Assembly (NCBI GenBank): GCA_024743015.1
Contig: JANSXJ010000060.1
Coordinates: 1 to 14,631, forward strand
Reading direction: 5' to 3'
Source of the DNA: Hyphomonas sp.
GTDB lineage: Bacteria; Pseudomonadota; Alphaproteobacteria; Caulobacterales; Hyphomonadaceae
Length of the DNA: 14,631 bases
This document shows, piece by piece, positions 6,955 to 14,631 of the stretch. Under the pieces are notes generated by a model. That model saw nothing but the letters and a program-made list of their open reading frames with translations, ran no database searches and was not told the DNA's origin. Position 1 is the first letter of the stretch. Each line of letters opens with the position of its first letter. The position numbers and the translations under genes were made by a program.

Positions 6955-8589
6955 CTATTCGACGCGAAAATCGGCATACCCGCTTTCAGCGGAGGCACGA
7001 CAGGATCTTACATACTCCGGATAGTCCAGATGCGACATGAAGTTGCGGGGTTTGCCCGGCACGTTCGCGCCGACATACCAAGAGTTGGCCAAAGGATAGA
7101 TGGTTTGTTCGGCCATCTCGTTCAGGGTCCTGCCCCAGCAGTCCTGCTTCTCCTGGATTGCTTCGATTTCGGATTTCCCTTGCCTGTCAATGGATTGGAT
7201 GCAATCGACGATCCAATCGACCTCTGTCTCCGCAAGGGTAACCATGTTGGCAAGACCGGCCGGACTGCCAGGCCCGTTGACGATGAACATGTTTGGGAAG
7301 CCTGCCACACACAGGCCCAGATAGGTCCGCGGCCCGCTGTCCCAAACCGCCTTCAATTCCTTTCCACCACGCCCGCGAATATCGATCTTCAGAATTGAGC
7401 CGGTGAATGCGTCGAACCCTGTGGCATAGACGATCACGTCGAGATCGATATGTCCCTGAGCGGTAACAATGCCGGTCTCGTCGATTTCAAGAACGGGATT
7501 CTCCCTCAGATCCACCAATTCAACGTTATCGCGGTTGAACATCTGGAAATACCCGTTATCGACGCACAACCGCTTTGCGCCGATCAGAGTGTCCGGCATC
7601 AGTCGGTCGGCGACATCCGCATCCTCAACGATTTCCCTGATTTTCTGCCGAACGAAGTCCGCGGCCGTCTTGTTGGCGTCGACGTCGAGATAGAGGTCTC
7701 CGAAAGCTGCCGTGAAACCCAGGCCGCCATACTGCCATCGCTCCTCGAATATCCTTTGTCTTTCGTCCTCGCTGACTTCGAAAGCACCGACATCATTGAC
7801 ATCGATTCCAAGGGCAGACCTGTTTGCGCGCGCGTGTTCGCGGATTGCGTCGTAATTCGACTTAAGGTGGGCGATCTCCTGGGCATCGAGCACCTTGTTC
7901 TGGGAGGGCACGCTGTAGGCCGGGGTCCTTTGCAGGAGGTGCAGCTTGCGCGCGGTCTTGGCGAGTTCCGGCGCGATCTGGGCGCCGGATGACCCGGTGC
8001 CAATGACGCCGACGCGCTTGTGAGCAACATCGGCGCCGTCCGTTTTCCAGCGGCCGGTATGGACACTGGTGCCCTTGAACGTCGACATGCCTTCAATCTT
8101 TGGAAAGATGGGCTCGGAGAGCGGACCGGTCGCGACAATGAAGAAACGGGCCCAAACCACCTCGCCTCCATCTGTCCGCACTTTCCAGAGCGAACGACTC
8201 TCGTCGAACTCGGCGGAGACGACTTTGGTTTCAAAGGTAATCTGATCGCGCAGCCCGTAGCGGTCGGCAACATGCGAAAAATATGCCTGAAGCTGGGGTT
8301 GGGCCGAATAGCGCTCGGGCCAGACCCACTCCTGCTGGAGCGCACGGTCGAAGCTATAGGAATACTCCAGGCTGGGCACATCGACGCGCGCACCGGGGTA
8401 GTTGTTCCAGTACCACGTCCCGCCAACCTCGGAACCCGCTTCAAACAGACGGACGGTCCGACCTTCCCGCTTCAAGCGCAACAGTGCGTAGAGCCCTCCT
8501 GCACCCGCCCCCACAACGACAGCGTCCAAGGTTTGCCGCTCATCACCCGCGATCGTTTTCTCACGTTTTTGGAGCAAACATCCCTCCAT
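6955..8589 (-). CDS. Type I Baeyer-Villiger monooxygenase, cyclohexanone monooxygenase-like
   Basis: An FAD- and NADPH-dependent enzyme that inserts oxygen next to a ketone to give an ester or lactone. Numbered from the ATG at 8589 (544 residues, the usual length for cyclohexanone monooxygenases), it has the FAD motif GAGAGG at 27-32, the GGTWYWNNYPGARVDVPS segment, the family fingerprint FKGTSVHTGRW at 171-181, the NADPH motif GTGSSG at 197-202, GAKRLCVDNGY with the probable catalytic Arg340, ATGFDAFTGS near 379, and the C-terminal NSWYVGANVPGKPR. The fingerprint tryptophan is followed by K rather than the common P or D. A TTG at 8637 is the outermost start, and no start has a strong ribosome binding site. 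Operator site 3 lies 64 bases upstream. The subfamily is clear; the exact ketone is not. Confidence 0.94.
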   Translation of the reverse strand: MEGCLLQKREKTIAGDERQTLDAVVVGAGAGGLYALLRLKREGRTVRLFEAGSEVGGTWYWNNYPGARVDVPSLEYSYSFDRALQQEWVWPERYSAQPQLQAYFSHVADRYGLRDQITFETKVVSAEFDESRSLWKVRTDGGEVVWARFFIVATGPLSEPIFPKIEGMSTFKGTSVHTGRWKTDGADVAHKRVGVIGTGSSGAQIAPELAKTARKLHLLQRTPAYSVPSQNKVLDAQEIAHLKSNYDAIREHARANRSALGIDVNDVGAFEVSEDERQRIFEERWQYGGLGFTAAFGDLYLDVDANKTAADFVRQKIREIVEDADVADRLMPDTLIGAKRLCVDNGYFQMFNRDNVELVDLRENPVLEIDETGIVTAQGHIDLDVIVYATGFDAFTGSILKIDIRGRGGKELKAVWDSGPRTYLGLCVAGFPNMFIVNGPGSPAGLANMVTLAETEVDWIVDCIQSIDRQGKSEIEAIQEKQDCWGRTLNEMAEQTIYPLANSWYVGANVPGKPRNFMSHLDYPEYVRSCRASAESGYADFRVE

Positions 8590-8844
8590 CCCAGTACTCA
8601 AGCGATGCCACCAGACAGCGGAACGAGAGGCACCCAATTGGAATAATGTTCCTTAGGTATGTTTTATAGACCTTTATGACATAATCAACAGGAAATTTTC
8701 CGGCGGCGCGATGCTGGAGGGGCGAGAGGGAAGAAAGTCCCGAGCGGAACGGCAAGGGCAAGCGGCGTGGCGACGAGCGAAAGCGAGCCCTCACGCAGAG
8801 TTCATGCACCGGTTGGCCCCGTGTCGAGATTGATCGGCGGGGAA
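8590..8844. other. Intergenic region between amidotransferase-like and monooxygenase genes
   Basis: Both flanking genes read on the minus strand. The half near the monooxygenase is AT-rich and carries site 3; beyond it lies a short near-palindrome, GGAAATTTTCC, at 8691-8701. The half near the amidotransferase is purine- and GC-rich, with no convincing ORF or hairpin. No RNA gene is recognised. Confidence 0.5.
8653..8675 (-). promoter_or_regulatory. Operator-like dyad upstream of the monooxygenase gene (site 3)
   Basis: On the plus strand TTAGGTAT, 7 bases, AGACCTTT, giving GGT-N11-ACC and an inverted repeat of AGGTAT against AGACCT with one mismatch. The flank TAGACCTTTATGA (8667-8679) is identical to site 1. 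It lies 64 bases before the monooxygenase start. On the minus strand TTGATT and an AT-rich stretch overlap it, consistent with a repressor covering a promoter. Confidence 0.55.
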
Positions 8845-9594
8845 TCAATCGGATGTGCAACGCGACCGTGCCAACGCCACGAACCGCCGCATCAGCGCGG
8901 GCCCGTGCGGTGTGTCGTCAAGCAGTTCATCAATGCTTTTTCCGCTCTCGATCTCAGGTCCGGATGCGGACCAGATCGCCCTCATCATCTCCGCCGTGTA
9001 TTCTGGATGAAACTGGACCCCCCACGCGTACGGACCCAGTCGAATGGCTTGGCAATTGTCGAGCGCGCTCGAGGCCAACGGCCGGACACCGTCCGGCAGA
9101 GCGGCAACGGTCTCGTGATGAATGGCATGAAACTTCGCCTTGTCGGGCAATGTGCCAAACAGCGCGTCGTCTTCGTGGCCAACAAACGATACGTCAATCG
9201 TACCGATCTCCAGCCCGGCCGGGTTCGGTTCGACTTGTGCCCCAAGCGCGTACGCCAGAAGCTGGTGGCCGAAGCAGACCCCAAACAGCGGAAGCCCTTT
9301 TCCAAGGGCGGTTCTGAGCCAATCGGCCGTACGTTCAACCCAGACCGAGCGATGGGAGACCATGGCCTCGGACCCGGTTACGAATGCCCCGGCGAACCCA
9401 CAGACTCGATCCGGCAGACATTCTCCTTTGAACACTTCGACGACCGAAGTGTCGCAAAGCCCGATACCGGCCGCGTGTGAGAAAATGTGCTCAGAGTCAC
9501 CGAAGCGTTTCGTGATATCGACACAAACATCGTCCAAGCTGCCCGTTTTCACGATCAAGAAACGGTCTTGCGACCCACCGTTCTGTCCAGTCAT
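8845..9594 (-). CDS. Class I glutamine-amidotransferase-like protein, probable gamma-glutamyl amide hydrolase
   Basis: A stand-alone GATase class I domain of 249 residues (from the ATG at 9594; a GTG at 9615 is also possible). The nucleophile elbow FGVCFGHQ gives Cys107, and WGVQFHPEY gives His196 and Glu198, completing the catalytic triad. A helix near the N-terminus and the VTGSEAMV segment fit the GuaA-like amidotransferase domain, but there is no synthetase domain as in GMP synthetase. Stand-alone members next to glutamine-synthetase-like ligases occur in aniline degradation (TdnT, AtdA2), where they are thought to act on the gamma-glutamyl amide. The ligase at 5449-6822 makes that role likely here. 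The gene has its own operator-like site 4 upstream and is separated from the monooxygenase by 255 bases. The substrate is inferred. Confidence 0.88.
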   Translation of the reverse strand: MTGQNGGSQDRFLIVKTGSLDDVCVDITKRFGDSEHIFSHAAGIGLCDTSVVEVFKGECLPDRVCGFAGAFVTGSEAMVSHRSVWVERTADWLRTALGKGLPLFGVCFGHQLLAYALGAQVEPNPAGLEIGTIDVSFVGHEDDALFGTLPDKAKFHAIHHETVAALPDGVRPLASSALDNCQAIRLGPYAWGVQFHPEYTAEMMRAIWSASGPEIESGKSIDELLDDTPHGPALMRRFVALARSRCTSD

Positions 9595-9636
9595 CAAGTC
9601 CCATCCCGCAAACACGATGTATCCGGGTTCACGCCA

Positions 9637-9653
9637 CTCCCGGACTTCGGGAG
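9637..9653 (-). other. Small hairpin in the leader of the amidotransferase-like gene
   Basis: CTCCCG, 5 bases, CGGGAG: a perfect six-base GC-rich stem between operator site 4 and the start codon, so it would be in the 5' leader of the transcript. There is no T-run, so it is not a typical terminator. Its role is unknown and it may be chance. Confidence 0.25.
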
Positions 9654-9675
9654 CTCGGCGAGCGCACCAATTTTA

Positions 9676-9698
9676 AAAGGTCTACACAGCAGACCTTT
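9676..9698 (-). promoter_or_regulatory. Perfect inverted repeat upstream of the amidotransferase-like gene (site 4)
   Basis: AAAGGTCT, 7 bases, AGACCTTT: a perfect 8-base dyad with GGT-N11-ACC spacing. It lies about 80 bases before the ATG at 9594. On the minus strand TTGTCA, 18 bases, TATAGC just upstream could be a promoter, which would place the dyad around the transcription start, a repressor position. The arms equal the conserved arms of sites 1 and 3. Confidence 0.6.
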
Positions 9699-9757
9699 AT
9701 TGCTATAGCCGCATCAATCGGTGTTTGACAATAGCCGGCAACCCCAACCCAGGGAGA

Positions 9758-10085
9758 TCAGAGCGCAAGACGTTGGTCGCGCCGCGGCCCGAGGACCTGC
9801 GGGCAGTAGCGTTTCCAGCAAGGTCTGGTTGGTGTGAGCGCCGGCGTAACGGCTTGCACTGCCGCACTCTGGTCGATCAGTTTTCGGACGTGCCGTGCGG
9901 TGTTCTCGATCGCGGCTTCGACTTCGGACCGTTTGTTCCGAAACCGCGTCGAAGGAAAAGGCACCAAGATCGAGTGAAGGTCGCCAGACCAGTCTGCAAG
10001 CGCAAAGCCGATAGCGGATATCCCAGGCGTGTGTTCATCAAGATTATCGGCCAACCGGTGTGTCTGACTGTCAATCGGCATCGAA
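9758..10085 (-). pseudogene. Truncated IclR-like regulator, C-terminal remnant
   Basis: The minus-strand frame from the IS boundary at 10085 reads a stretch with features of the IclR effector-binding domain, notably HTPGISAIGFALADWSGDL followed by a P-x-P-S-T-R-F segment, then a run of low similarity to the stop. The N-terminal helix-turn-helix is absent, because the frame enters the end of an IS21-family element at 10086. This is therefore the tail of a regulator gene cut by insertion. The IclR assignment rests on motif memory and is moderate. It is distinct from the intact IclR gene at 11274-12032. Confidence 0.45.
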
Positions 10086-10460
10086 TGTTGACCCCTCATC
10101 GGCGTGCAATTTTGACCCCCTGCGGGATGATGCCGGCCGCGCGCGCGGAACGTTTTAATCTGCGCGCGACCGGTCTGGTGCTGATATCGAGGTCATGCCC
10201 GGCTCTTGAAGCGCCAGCTATCGTTGCGGCGCTCGACGATCTCGCAGTGATGAGTGAGACGGTCGAGGAGCACGATGGTCATCTTGGCATCACCGAAGAC
10301 GCTGAGCCCTTCGCTCAAGGCCAGGTTGGTGGTGACAATGATCGAGGTGCGTTCGTAAACCTTGCTGATGAGTTGGAACAGCAACTGGCCGCCGGTGTGG
10401 GCGAACGGCAGATAGCCAAGCACGTCGAGGATCAGGAAGTCGAGGCGGGAGAGCAGATCT
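10086..10460 (-). mobile_element. IS21-family element remnant (right end plus 3' part of istB)
   Basis: At 10086 the sequence TGTTGACCCC begins an IS21-type terminus, with TTGACCCC at 10088-10095 repeated at 10112-10119. Repeated subterminal boxes of this kind are usual for IS21 ends. The minus strand then encodes the C-terminal part of IstB. The other end and istA are missing: homology stops at about 10460, where it is joined to an unrelated gene. No target-site duplication can be assessed because only one end remains. Confidence 0.75.
10193..10460 (-). pseudogene. istB: istB, IS21 helper ATPase, 5'-truncated
   Basis: The frame reads [20 protein letters not shown], then [40 protein letters not shown] and [20 protein letters not shown], ending K-S-R-A and a stop. 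This is the well-known C-terminal half of IstB, the AAA+ protein that assists the IstA transposase. Everything before it, including Walker A, is gone. The Walker-B-like segment reads LDVLGYLP where functional copies read LDELGYLP, so the key acidic residue is also lost. It is non-functional. Confidence 0.85.
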
Positions 10461-10916
10461 GCGGTTCTGGCCGACCGCGCAGAGATAGAGGCTCGCGATA
10501 CCCAGCGTCTTGGCCCCGACCTCCGAGTTCCAACAATAAAAGTCCCGGAAGAAGAGATCGGGTGCGCCGTCGGGCAGCAACCCTACCTCGATTGGATTCA
10601 GATCGTCGGCCAGGAAGAGGAAGACATCGCGGTCCGAGGCGTAGAGCGTAGTGGTGTCCTTGGTGACTTCGACCATTGGATCGTAGCTGCCGGTCGACCA
10701 ATCGAGCACGCCCGGTACCTTCCAGCGCGTGTCGCCGACGCCGTCGCCCGCGATGCACTGGCGGCGGAGACGATCTCGTGGTCGTAGATGCCGCCATAGT
10801 CCGGGGCTGGTGACGGCGCGCAGTTCGGTGCGGCCATATGCGGTTTCGAGCATCTCGACCTGCTAGGCGCGGCGGTTTGTGATGCCATATTGCAGATTGA
10901 TGCCGGCGCGCGGTGC
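10461..10916 (-). pseudogene. DUF932 (plasmid/phage-type) gene fragment with stop and frameshifts
   Basis: Minus-strand peptides match the conserved core of DUF932 proteins, often encoded on plasmids and integrative elements: AGINLQYGITNRRA, QVEMLETAYGRTELRAVTS, YGGIYDHEIVSA, GDGVGDTRWKVPGVLDWSTG, and [20 protein letters not shown] through to [10 protein letters not shown]. They lie in two frames. A TAG stands at 10863-10865. The frame changes near 10803 and changes back near 10765, as if two opposite single-base indels had occurred. Homology ends at about 10461, exactly where the istB fragment begins in another frame. The start of the gene is also missing. The function of the intact family is unknown. 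Confidence 0.75.
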
Positions 10917-10965
10917 AGAAAGTAGCTTAATTTACGCCGAAATCTGTCCAACAATCGGGGAGTAG

Positions 10966-11198
10966 CTCACTCAGAATGCCGGCCTGCTTGCCATCGTCAC
11001 GTGCGGCTTGCTTGATCCAACCGTGGATCGTTGCAACGCACGGTTTAAACTCGCGGGCAAGGTCATCATCGCTACGACCAGCTCTGTGAAGCTCGACAAT
11101 CTGTTCCCGGAATTCCGCCGGCTACGGGTTTCTCGTTCCGGGCATGTGAGCACCTTTCCATCGCAGTCAAAAGTGTCCATCAAACGGGGGGAACTGCA
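10966..11198 (-). mobile_element. IS3-family element remnant (left end and start of orfA)
   Basis: From an ATG at 11145 the minus strand reads M-P-G-T-R-N-P, a stop (TAG at 11122-11124), then PAEFREQIVELHRAGRSDDD, LAREFKPCVATIHGWIKQAA and RDDGKQAG before homology ends at about 10970. This is the helix-turn-helix N-terminus of IS3-family OrfA. The stop replaces what is usually a tyrosine codon. Upstream, 11167-11198 reads outward like an IS3 terminal repeat (GTTTGATGGACAC on the minus strand). OrfB and the other end are absent, so it cannot transpose. Confidence 0.75.
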
Positions 11199-11273
11199 AC
11201 TCCAGTCCTTGCCGAACTGCTGCCCTCGCTCTTTGGTCGGTTTAGGTCCTTCGTGGATGCAGACGGTCGTCAA

Positions 11274-12032
11274 TCAGTTTACCATCCGCCTCAGACCGTC
11301 CTGAACCTTCAGCAACGCCGGCAGGTAGTCGTTCACGATCTTTCTCGTCTCGGAATGTATCGCGGCCATCCCGGTATTCAGAGCCGCAATCACCTTGCCT
11401 CGGGCGTTGTACACTGGAACAGCGAGTGAGCGCAGACCGAGTTCAACTTCCTGGTCGATCACGGCATATCCATTCACCCGCACATCGGCGATCGTGTCCA
11501 TGATGTCTTTCGGGTCGGTCAGGGAGTACGGCGTACGCGGTGTGAGATCGGACGCTTCGACCACCGCGCGGGCCTCTTCTTCAGGCAGCGCGGCCAGGAG
11601 CACGCGGCCCATCGACGTGCAATGGGCGGGAAGCCGCGATCCCGGCATCAGACCGATTGACATGACCCGGCGCTGGGCGGCGCGCGCGACATAAACGATG
11701 TCGGTGCCGTCGAGGATGGACGTGGAGACAGACTGGCCGATCTGTTCCGACAACTGGTCCAGCCAGGGCTGCACGATCTGCGGCAGGGGCAGGGCGGCCA
11801 GCGCGCCCATACCAAGCCTGAGAACCCGTGGCGTCAAACCGAAGAACTTGCCGTCATACTCGGCGTAGCCGAACTTGTGCAGCGTCAGCAGGCACCGCCG
11901 CGCCGTCGCGCGATCGAGCCCCGTCGCTTCGGCCACGTCGGTGATCGTCAGGCGCGGATGCTCTGCGCCAAAACACTCCAGAACGCGCAATCCCTTTGCA
12001 AAGGAGGCGATTATGTCGGTGTTGTTCACCAT
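11274..12032 (-). CDS. pcaR: IclR-family regulator, PcaR/PcaU type
   Basis: A 252-residue regulator (from the ATG at 12032; GTG codons at 12038 and 12029 are alternatives). The helix-turn-helix spans about 28-49 (TITDVAEATGLDRATARRCL). The effector domain carries SVSTSILDGTDIVYVAR, GSRLPAHCTSMGRVLLA, the NGYAVIDQEVELGLRSLAVP segment and AALNTGM. It is divergent from pcaIJF, the usual position of PcaR in rhizobia. PcaR and PcaU respond to 3-oxoadipate and usually activate the pca genes. A probable operator sits in the gap at 12045-12059. The IclR family is certain; the pcaR name rests on similarity of pattern and on the neighbours. Confidence 0.9.
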   Translation of the reverse strand: MVNNTDIIASFAKGLRVLECFGAEHPRLTITDVAEATGLDRATARRCLLTLHKFGYAEYDGKFFGLTPRVLRLGMGALAALPLPQIVQPWLDQLSEQIGQSVSTSILDGTDIVYVARAAQRRVMSIGLMPGSRLPAHCTSMGRVLLAALPEEEARAVVEASDLTPRTPYSLTDPKDIMDTIADVRVNGYAVIDQEVELGLRSLAVPVYNARGKVIAALNTGMAAIHSETRKIVNDYLPALLKVQDGLRRMVN

Positions 12033-12044
12033 GCGCACACGCTG

Positions 12045-12059
12045 GTGCAGTTATTGAAC
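12045..12059. promoter_or_regulatory. Probable PcaR operator between pcaR and pcaI
   Basis: On the minus strand this 15-mer reads GTTCAATAACTGCAC. It agrees at 12 of 15 positions with the PcaR box I recall from Pseudomonas (GTTCGATAATCGCAC). It lies 13 bases from the pcaR start and about 90 bases from pcaI, where a shared operator would be expected. The consensus is from memory. Confidence 0.5.
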
Positions 12060-12147
12060 AAATGTCAATATGCGCACAAATTTCCTTGTCTTGGCTGTCT
12101 ATCCCGCCGATCACGACCGCGGAAGCCACGTTTGAGGGATCCGCGAC

Positions 12148-12855
12148 ATGAACAAGACAATCGCCTTCGCGAGCGAAGCGGTCGCCGGTATCGGTGACGG
12201 CACGACCGTCATGATCGGCGGCTTCGGCGGTTCCGGCGCACCGATCGAATTGATCCACGCCCTGATCGATGCGGGCCCGAAGAACCTGACGATCATCAAC
12301 AACAATGCCGGCAACGGCCATGTGGGGCTGGCTGCGCTCATCGAGCAGGGCATGGTCGCGAAGATGATCTGCTCGTTTCCGCGTTCGGCCGATCCGAAGG
12401 TATTCACGGATCTCTATCTCGCCGGAAAGATCGAGCTGGAGATCGTGCCGCAGGGGACGCTTGCCGAGCGCATCCGCGCCGGCGGCGCGGGCATCCCCGC
12501 CTTTTACACCCCGACGAGCTACGGCACGGAACTCGCCGAGGGCAAGCTGGTGGCCGAGTTCGAAGGCCGCCACTACGTGCAGGAACGCTGGCTGAAGGCC
12601 GATTTCGCGCTGATCAAGGCGGAACTGGGCGACCCGCTCGGCAATCTCACCTACCGGATGGCCGCGCGCAACTTCAATCCGCTGATGGCGACGGCGGCCA
12701 CGCGCACGGTCGCGCAGGTCACGCGCATCGTCGCGGCTGGCGAGATCGATCCCGAACAGGTTGTCACGCCGGGCATTTTCGTCGACGGCATCGTGGAAGT
12801 GCCCGATCCGGAACAGGAAGAGAGCCTCAACCGCGAGGGAGCCGTTTATCCATGA
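12148..12855 (+). CDS. pcaI: 3-oxoadipate CoA-transferase, alpha subunit
   Basis: The A subunit (235 residues) of the enzyme that moves CoA from succinyl-CoA to 3-oxoadipate in the beta-ketoadipate pathway. The glycine-rich CoA-binding segment VMIGGFGGSGAP lies near 21-32, followed by NNNAGNGHVGLAAL and the GTELAEGKLVAEFEGRHYV region typical of PcaI. AGGG lies about nine bases before the ATG. Its TGA overlaps the ATG of the beta subunit (ATGA), which indicates translational coupling. CatI is the equivalent name in catechol operons; the pcaR, pcaJ and pcaF neighbours favour pcaI. Confidence 0.93.
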   Translation: MNKTIAFASEAVAGIGDGTTVMIGGFGGSGAPIELIHALIDAGPKNLTIINNNAGNGHVGLAALIEQGMVAKMICSFPRSADPKVFTDLYLAGKIELEIVPQGTLAERIRAGGAGIPAFYTPTSYGTELAEGKLVAEFEGRHYVQERWLKADFALIKAELGDPLGNLTYRMAARNFNPLMATAATRTVAQVTRIVAAGEIDPEQVVTPGIFVDGIVEVPDPEQEESLNREGAVYP

Positions 12856-13538
12856 GCGCCGCACTCGATACACTCAAGCTGTCCAGCGCGCAGATCGCCT
12901 GGCGCGCAGCGCAGGACATGGAAGACGGCGCCTATGTCAATCTGGGCATCGGCTTTCCGGAGATGATCGCGAAGTTCCAGCCGGAAGGCCGCGACGTTGT
13001 CTACCACACCGAAAACGGCGTGCTCGGCTTCGGCGAGGCGCCGGCGGCGGGCGAGGAAGACTGGGACCTGATCAACGCCGGCAAAAAGGCGATCACGCTC
13101 AAGCCGGGTGCGGCGTTCTTCCACCACGCGGACAGCTTCGCCATGGTGCGCGGCGGCCATCTCGACCTTGCCGTGCTCGGCGCCTACCAGGTTGCCGAGA
13201 ACGGCGATCTCGCCAACTGGTCGACGGGCAAGGGCGGCGTGCCCGCCGTCGGCGGCGCAATGGACCTGGTTCATGGCGCGAAACGTGTCGCTGTCGTCAC
13301 CGATCACGTGACCCGGAAAGGCGAACCGAAGCTCTTGAAGCGATGCGCCTTGCCGCTGACGGGGCTTGGATGCGTGACCAGGGTCTACACCTCGCTCGCG
13401 GTGATCGATGTCGAGGACGGCCGCTTCGTTCTGCGGGAGAAGCTGCCGCAATTGTCATTCGAGGATCTTCAGTCGGTGACCGGCGCTGAGCTGAAAATCC
13501 ACGGTGATGTCGCGGACCTCGCCGTGCCGGAACTCTGA
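12852..13538 (+). CDS. pcaJ: 3-oxoadipate CoA-transferase, beta subunit
   Basis: The B subunit, 228 residues. The catalytic glutamate that forms the CoA thioester is Glu54 in VYHTENGVLGFG. NLGIGFPE near 30-37, AFFHHADSFAMVRGGHLDLA and NWSTGKGGVPAVGGAMDL are all conserved family segments. It pairs with pcaI, which it overlaps by four bases, and is followed after 11 bases by the thiolase gene. The subunits are of normal length and intact. Confidence 0.93.
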   Translation: MSAALDTLKLSSAQIAWRAAQDMEDGAYVNLGIGFPEMIAKFQPEGRDVVYHTENGVLGFGEAPAAGEEDWDLINAGKKAITLKPGAAFFHHADSFAMVRGGHLDLAVLGAYQVAENGDLANWSTGKGGVPAVGGAMDLVHGAKRVAVVTDHVTRKGEPKLLKRCALPLTGLGCVTRVYTSLAVIDVEDGRFVLREKLPQLSFEDLQSVTGAELKIHGDVADLAVPEL

Positions 13539-13549
13539 AGGACGATGTC

Positions 13550-14631
<1,082 letters not shown>

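Noticed and set aside
8845..9594. Amidotransferase-like gene as GMP synthetase or another biosynthetic amidotransferase
   Set aside because: No synthetase domain or partner subunit is present, and the catabolic setting with a GS-like ligase points elsewhere.
11854..12873. Long minus-strand frame (339 codons) across pcaR and pcaI
   Set aside because: It overlaps pcaI in antisense and the pcaR start in another frame; it shows no family pattern.
12761..13489. Long plus-strand frame (242 codons) inside pcaI and pcaJ
   Set aside because: It is arginine-rich, low-complexity, out-of-frame translation of two intact genes.

Overview
The window looks like chromosomal or megaplasmid DNA of an alphaproteobacterium, most likely of the Rhizobiales type. 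The reasons are the moderately high GC, the branched-chain-amino-acid-type ABC transporter, and an IclR regulator divergent from pcaI-pcaJ-pcaF, an arrangement known from rhizobia and agrobacteria. No marker gene here fixes the genus.

Region A (1-9757) is an accessory catabolic cluster. On the minus strand are the first codons of a probable LivF-like gene, a LivG-like ABC ATPase and a short-chain dehydrogenase (SDR1). Divergent from these, on the plus strand, are SDR2 and a GntR/FCD regulator. A second minus-strand block follows. In transcription order it is a class-I glutamine-amidotransferase-like protein, a type I Baeyer-Villiger (cyclohexanone-type) monooxygenase, a 21-residue upstream ORF, a glutamine-synthetase-like ligase, SDR3 and an HSL-type alpha/beta hydrolase. 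Four intergenic sites share the dyad GGT-N11-ACC. They lie before the ABC gene, the GntR gene, the monooxygenase and the amidotransferase, which suggests one regulon under the GntR protein.

Region B (about 9758-11198) is a scar of broken genes, all reading on the minus strand. It holds the tail of an IclR-like regulator cut by the end of an IS21-family element, the C-terminal part of istB fused to a frameshifted DUF932 plasmid-type gene, and the start of an IS3-family orfA with an early stop.

Region C (11274-14631) is a beta-ketoadipate block: an IclR regulator of the PcaR type, divergent from pcaI, pcaJ and a pcaF that runs off the right edge.

Putting these together is inference. The gene set fits a route from a cyclic alcohol or amine to a ketone (SDRs), then a lactone (monooxygenase), then a hydroxy acid (hydrolase). 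Further oxidation to a dicarboxylate and its beta-oxidation would give 3-oxoadipyl-CoA, which PcaF cleaves. The GS-like and amidotransferase-like pair suggests gamma-glutamylation of an amine substrate and later removal of the glutamyl group, as in aniline (TdnQ/TdnT, AtdA1/AtdA2) and polyamine (PuuA/PuuD) catabolism. A gamma-glutamyl pair and a Baeyer-Villiger monooxygenase under one shared operator is the most novel aspect of the window.
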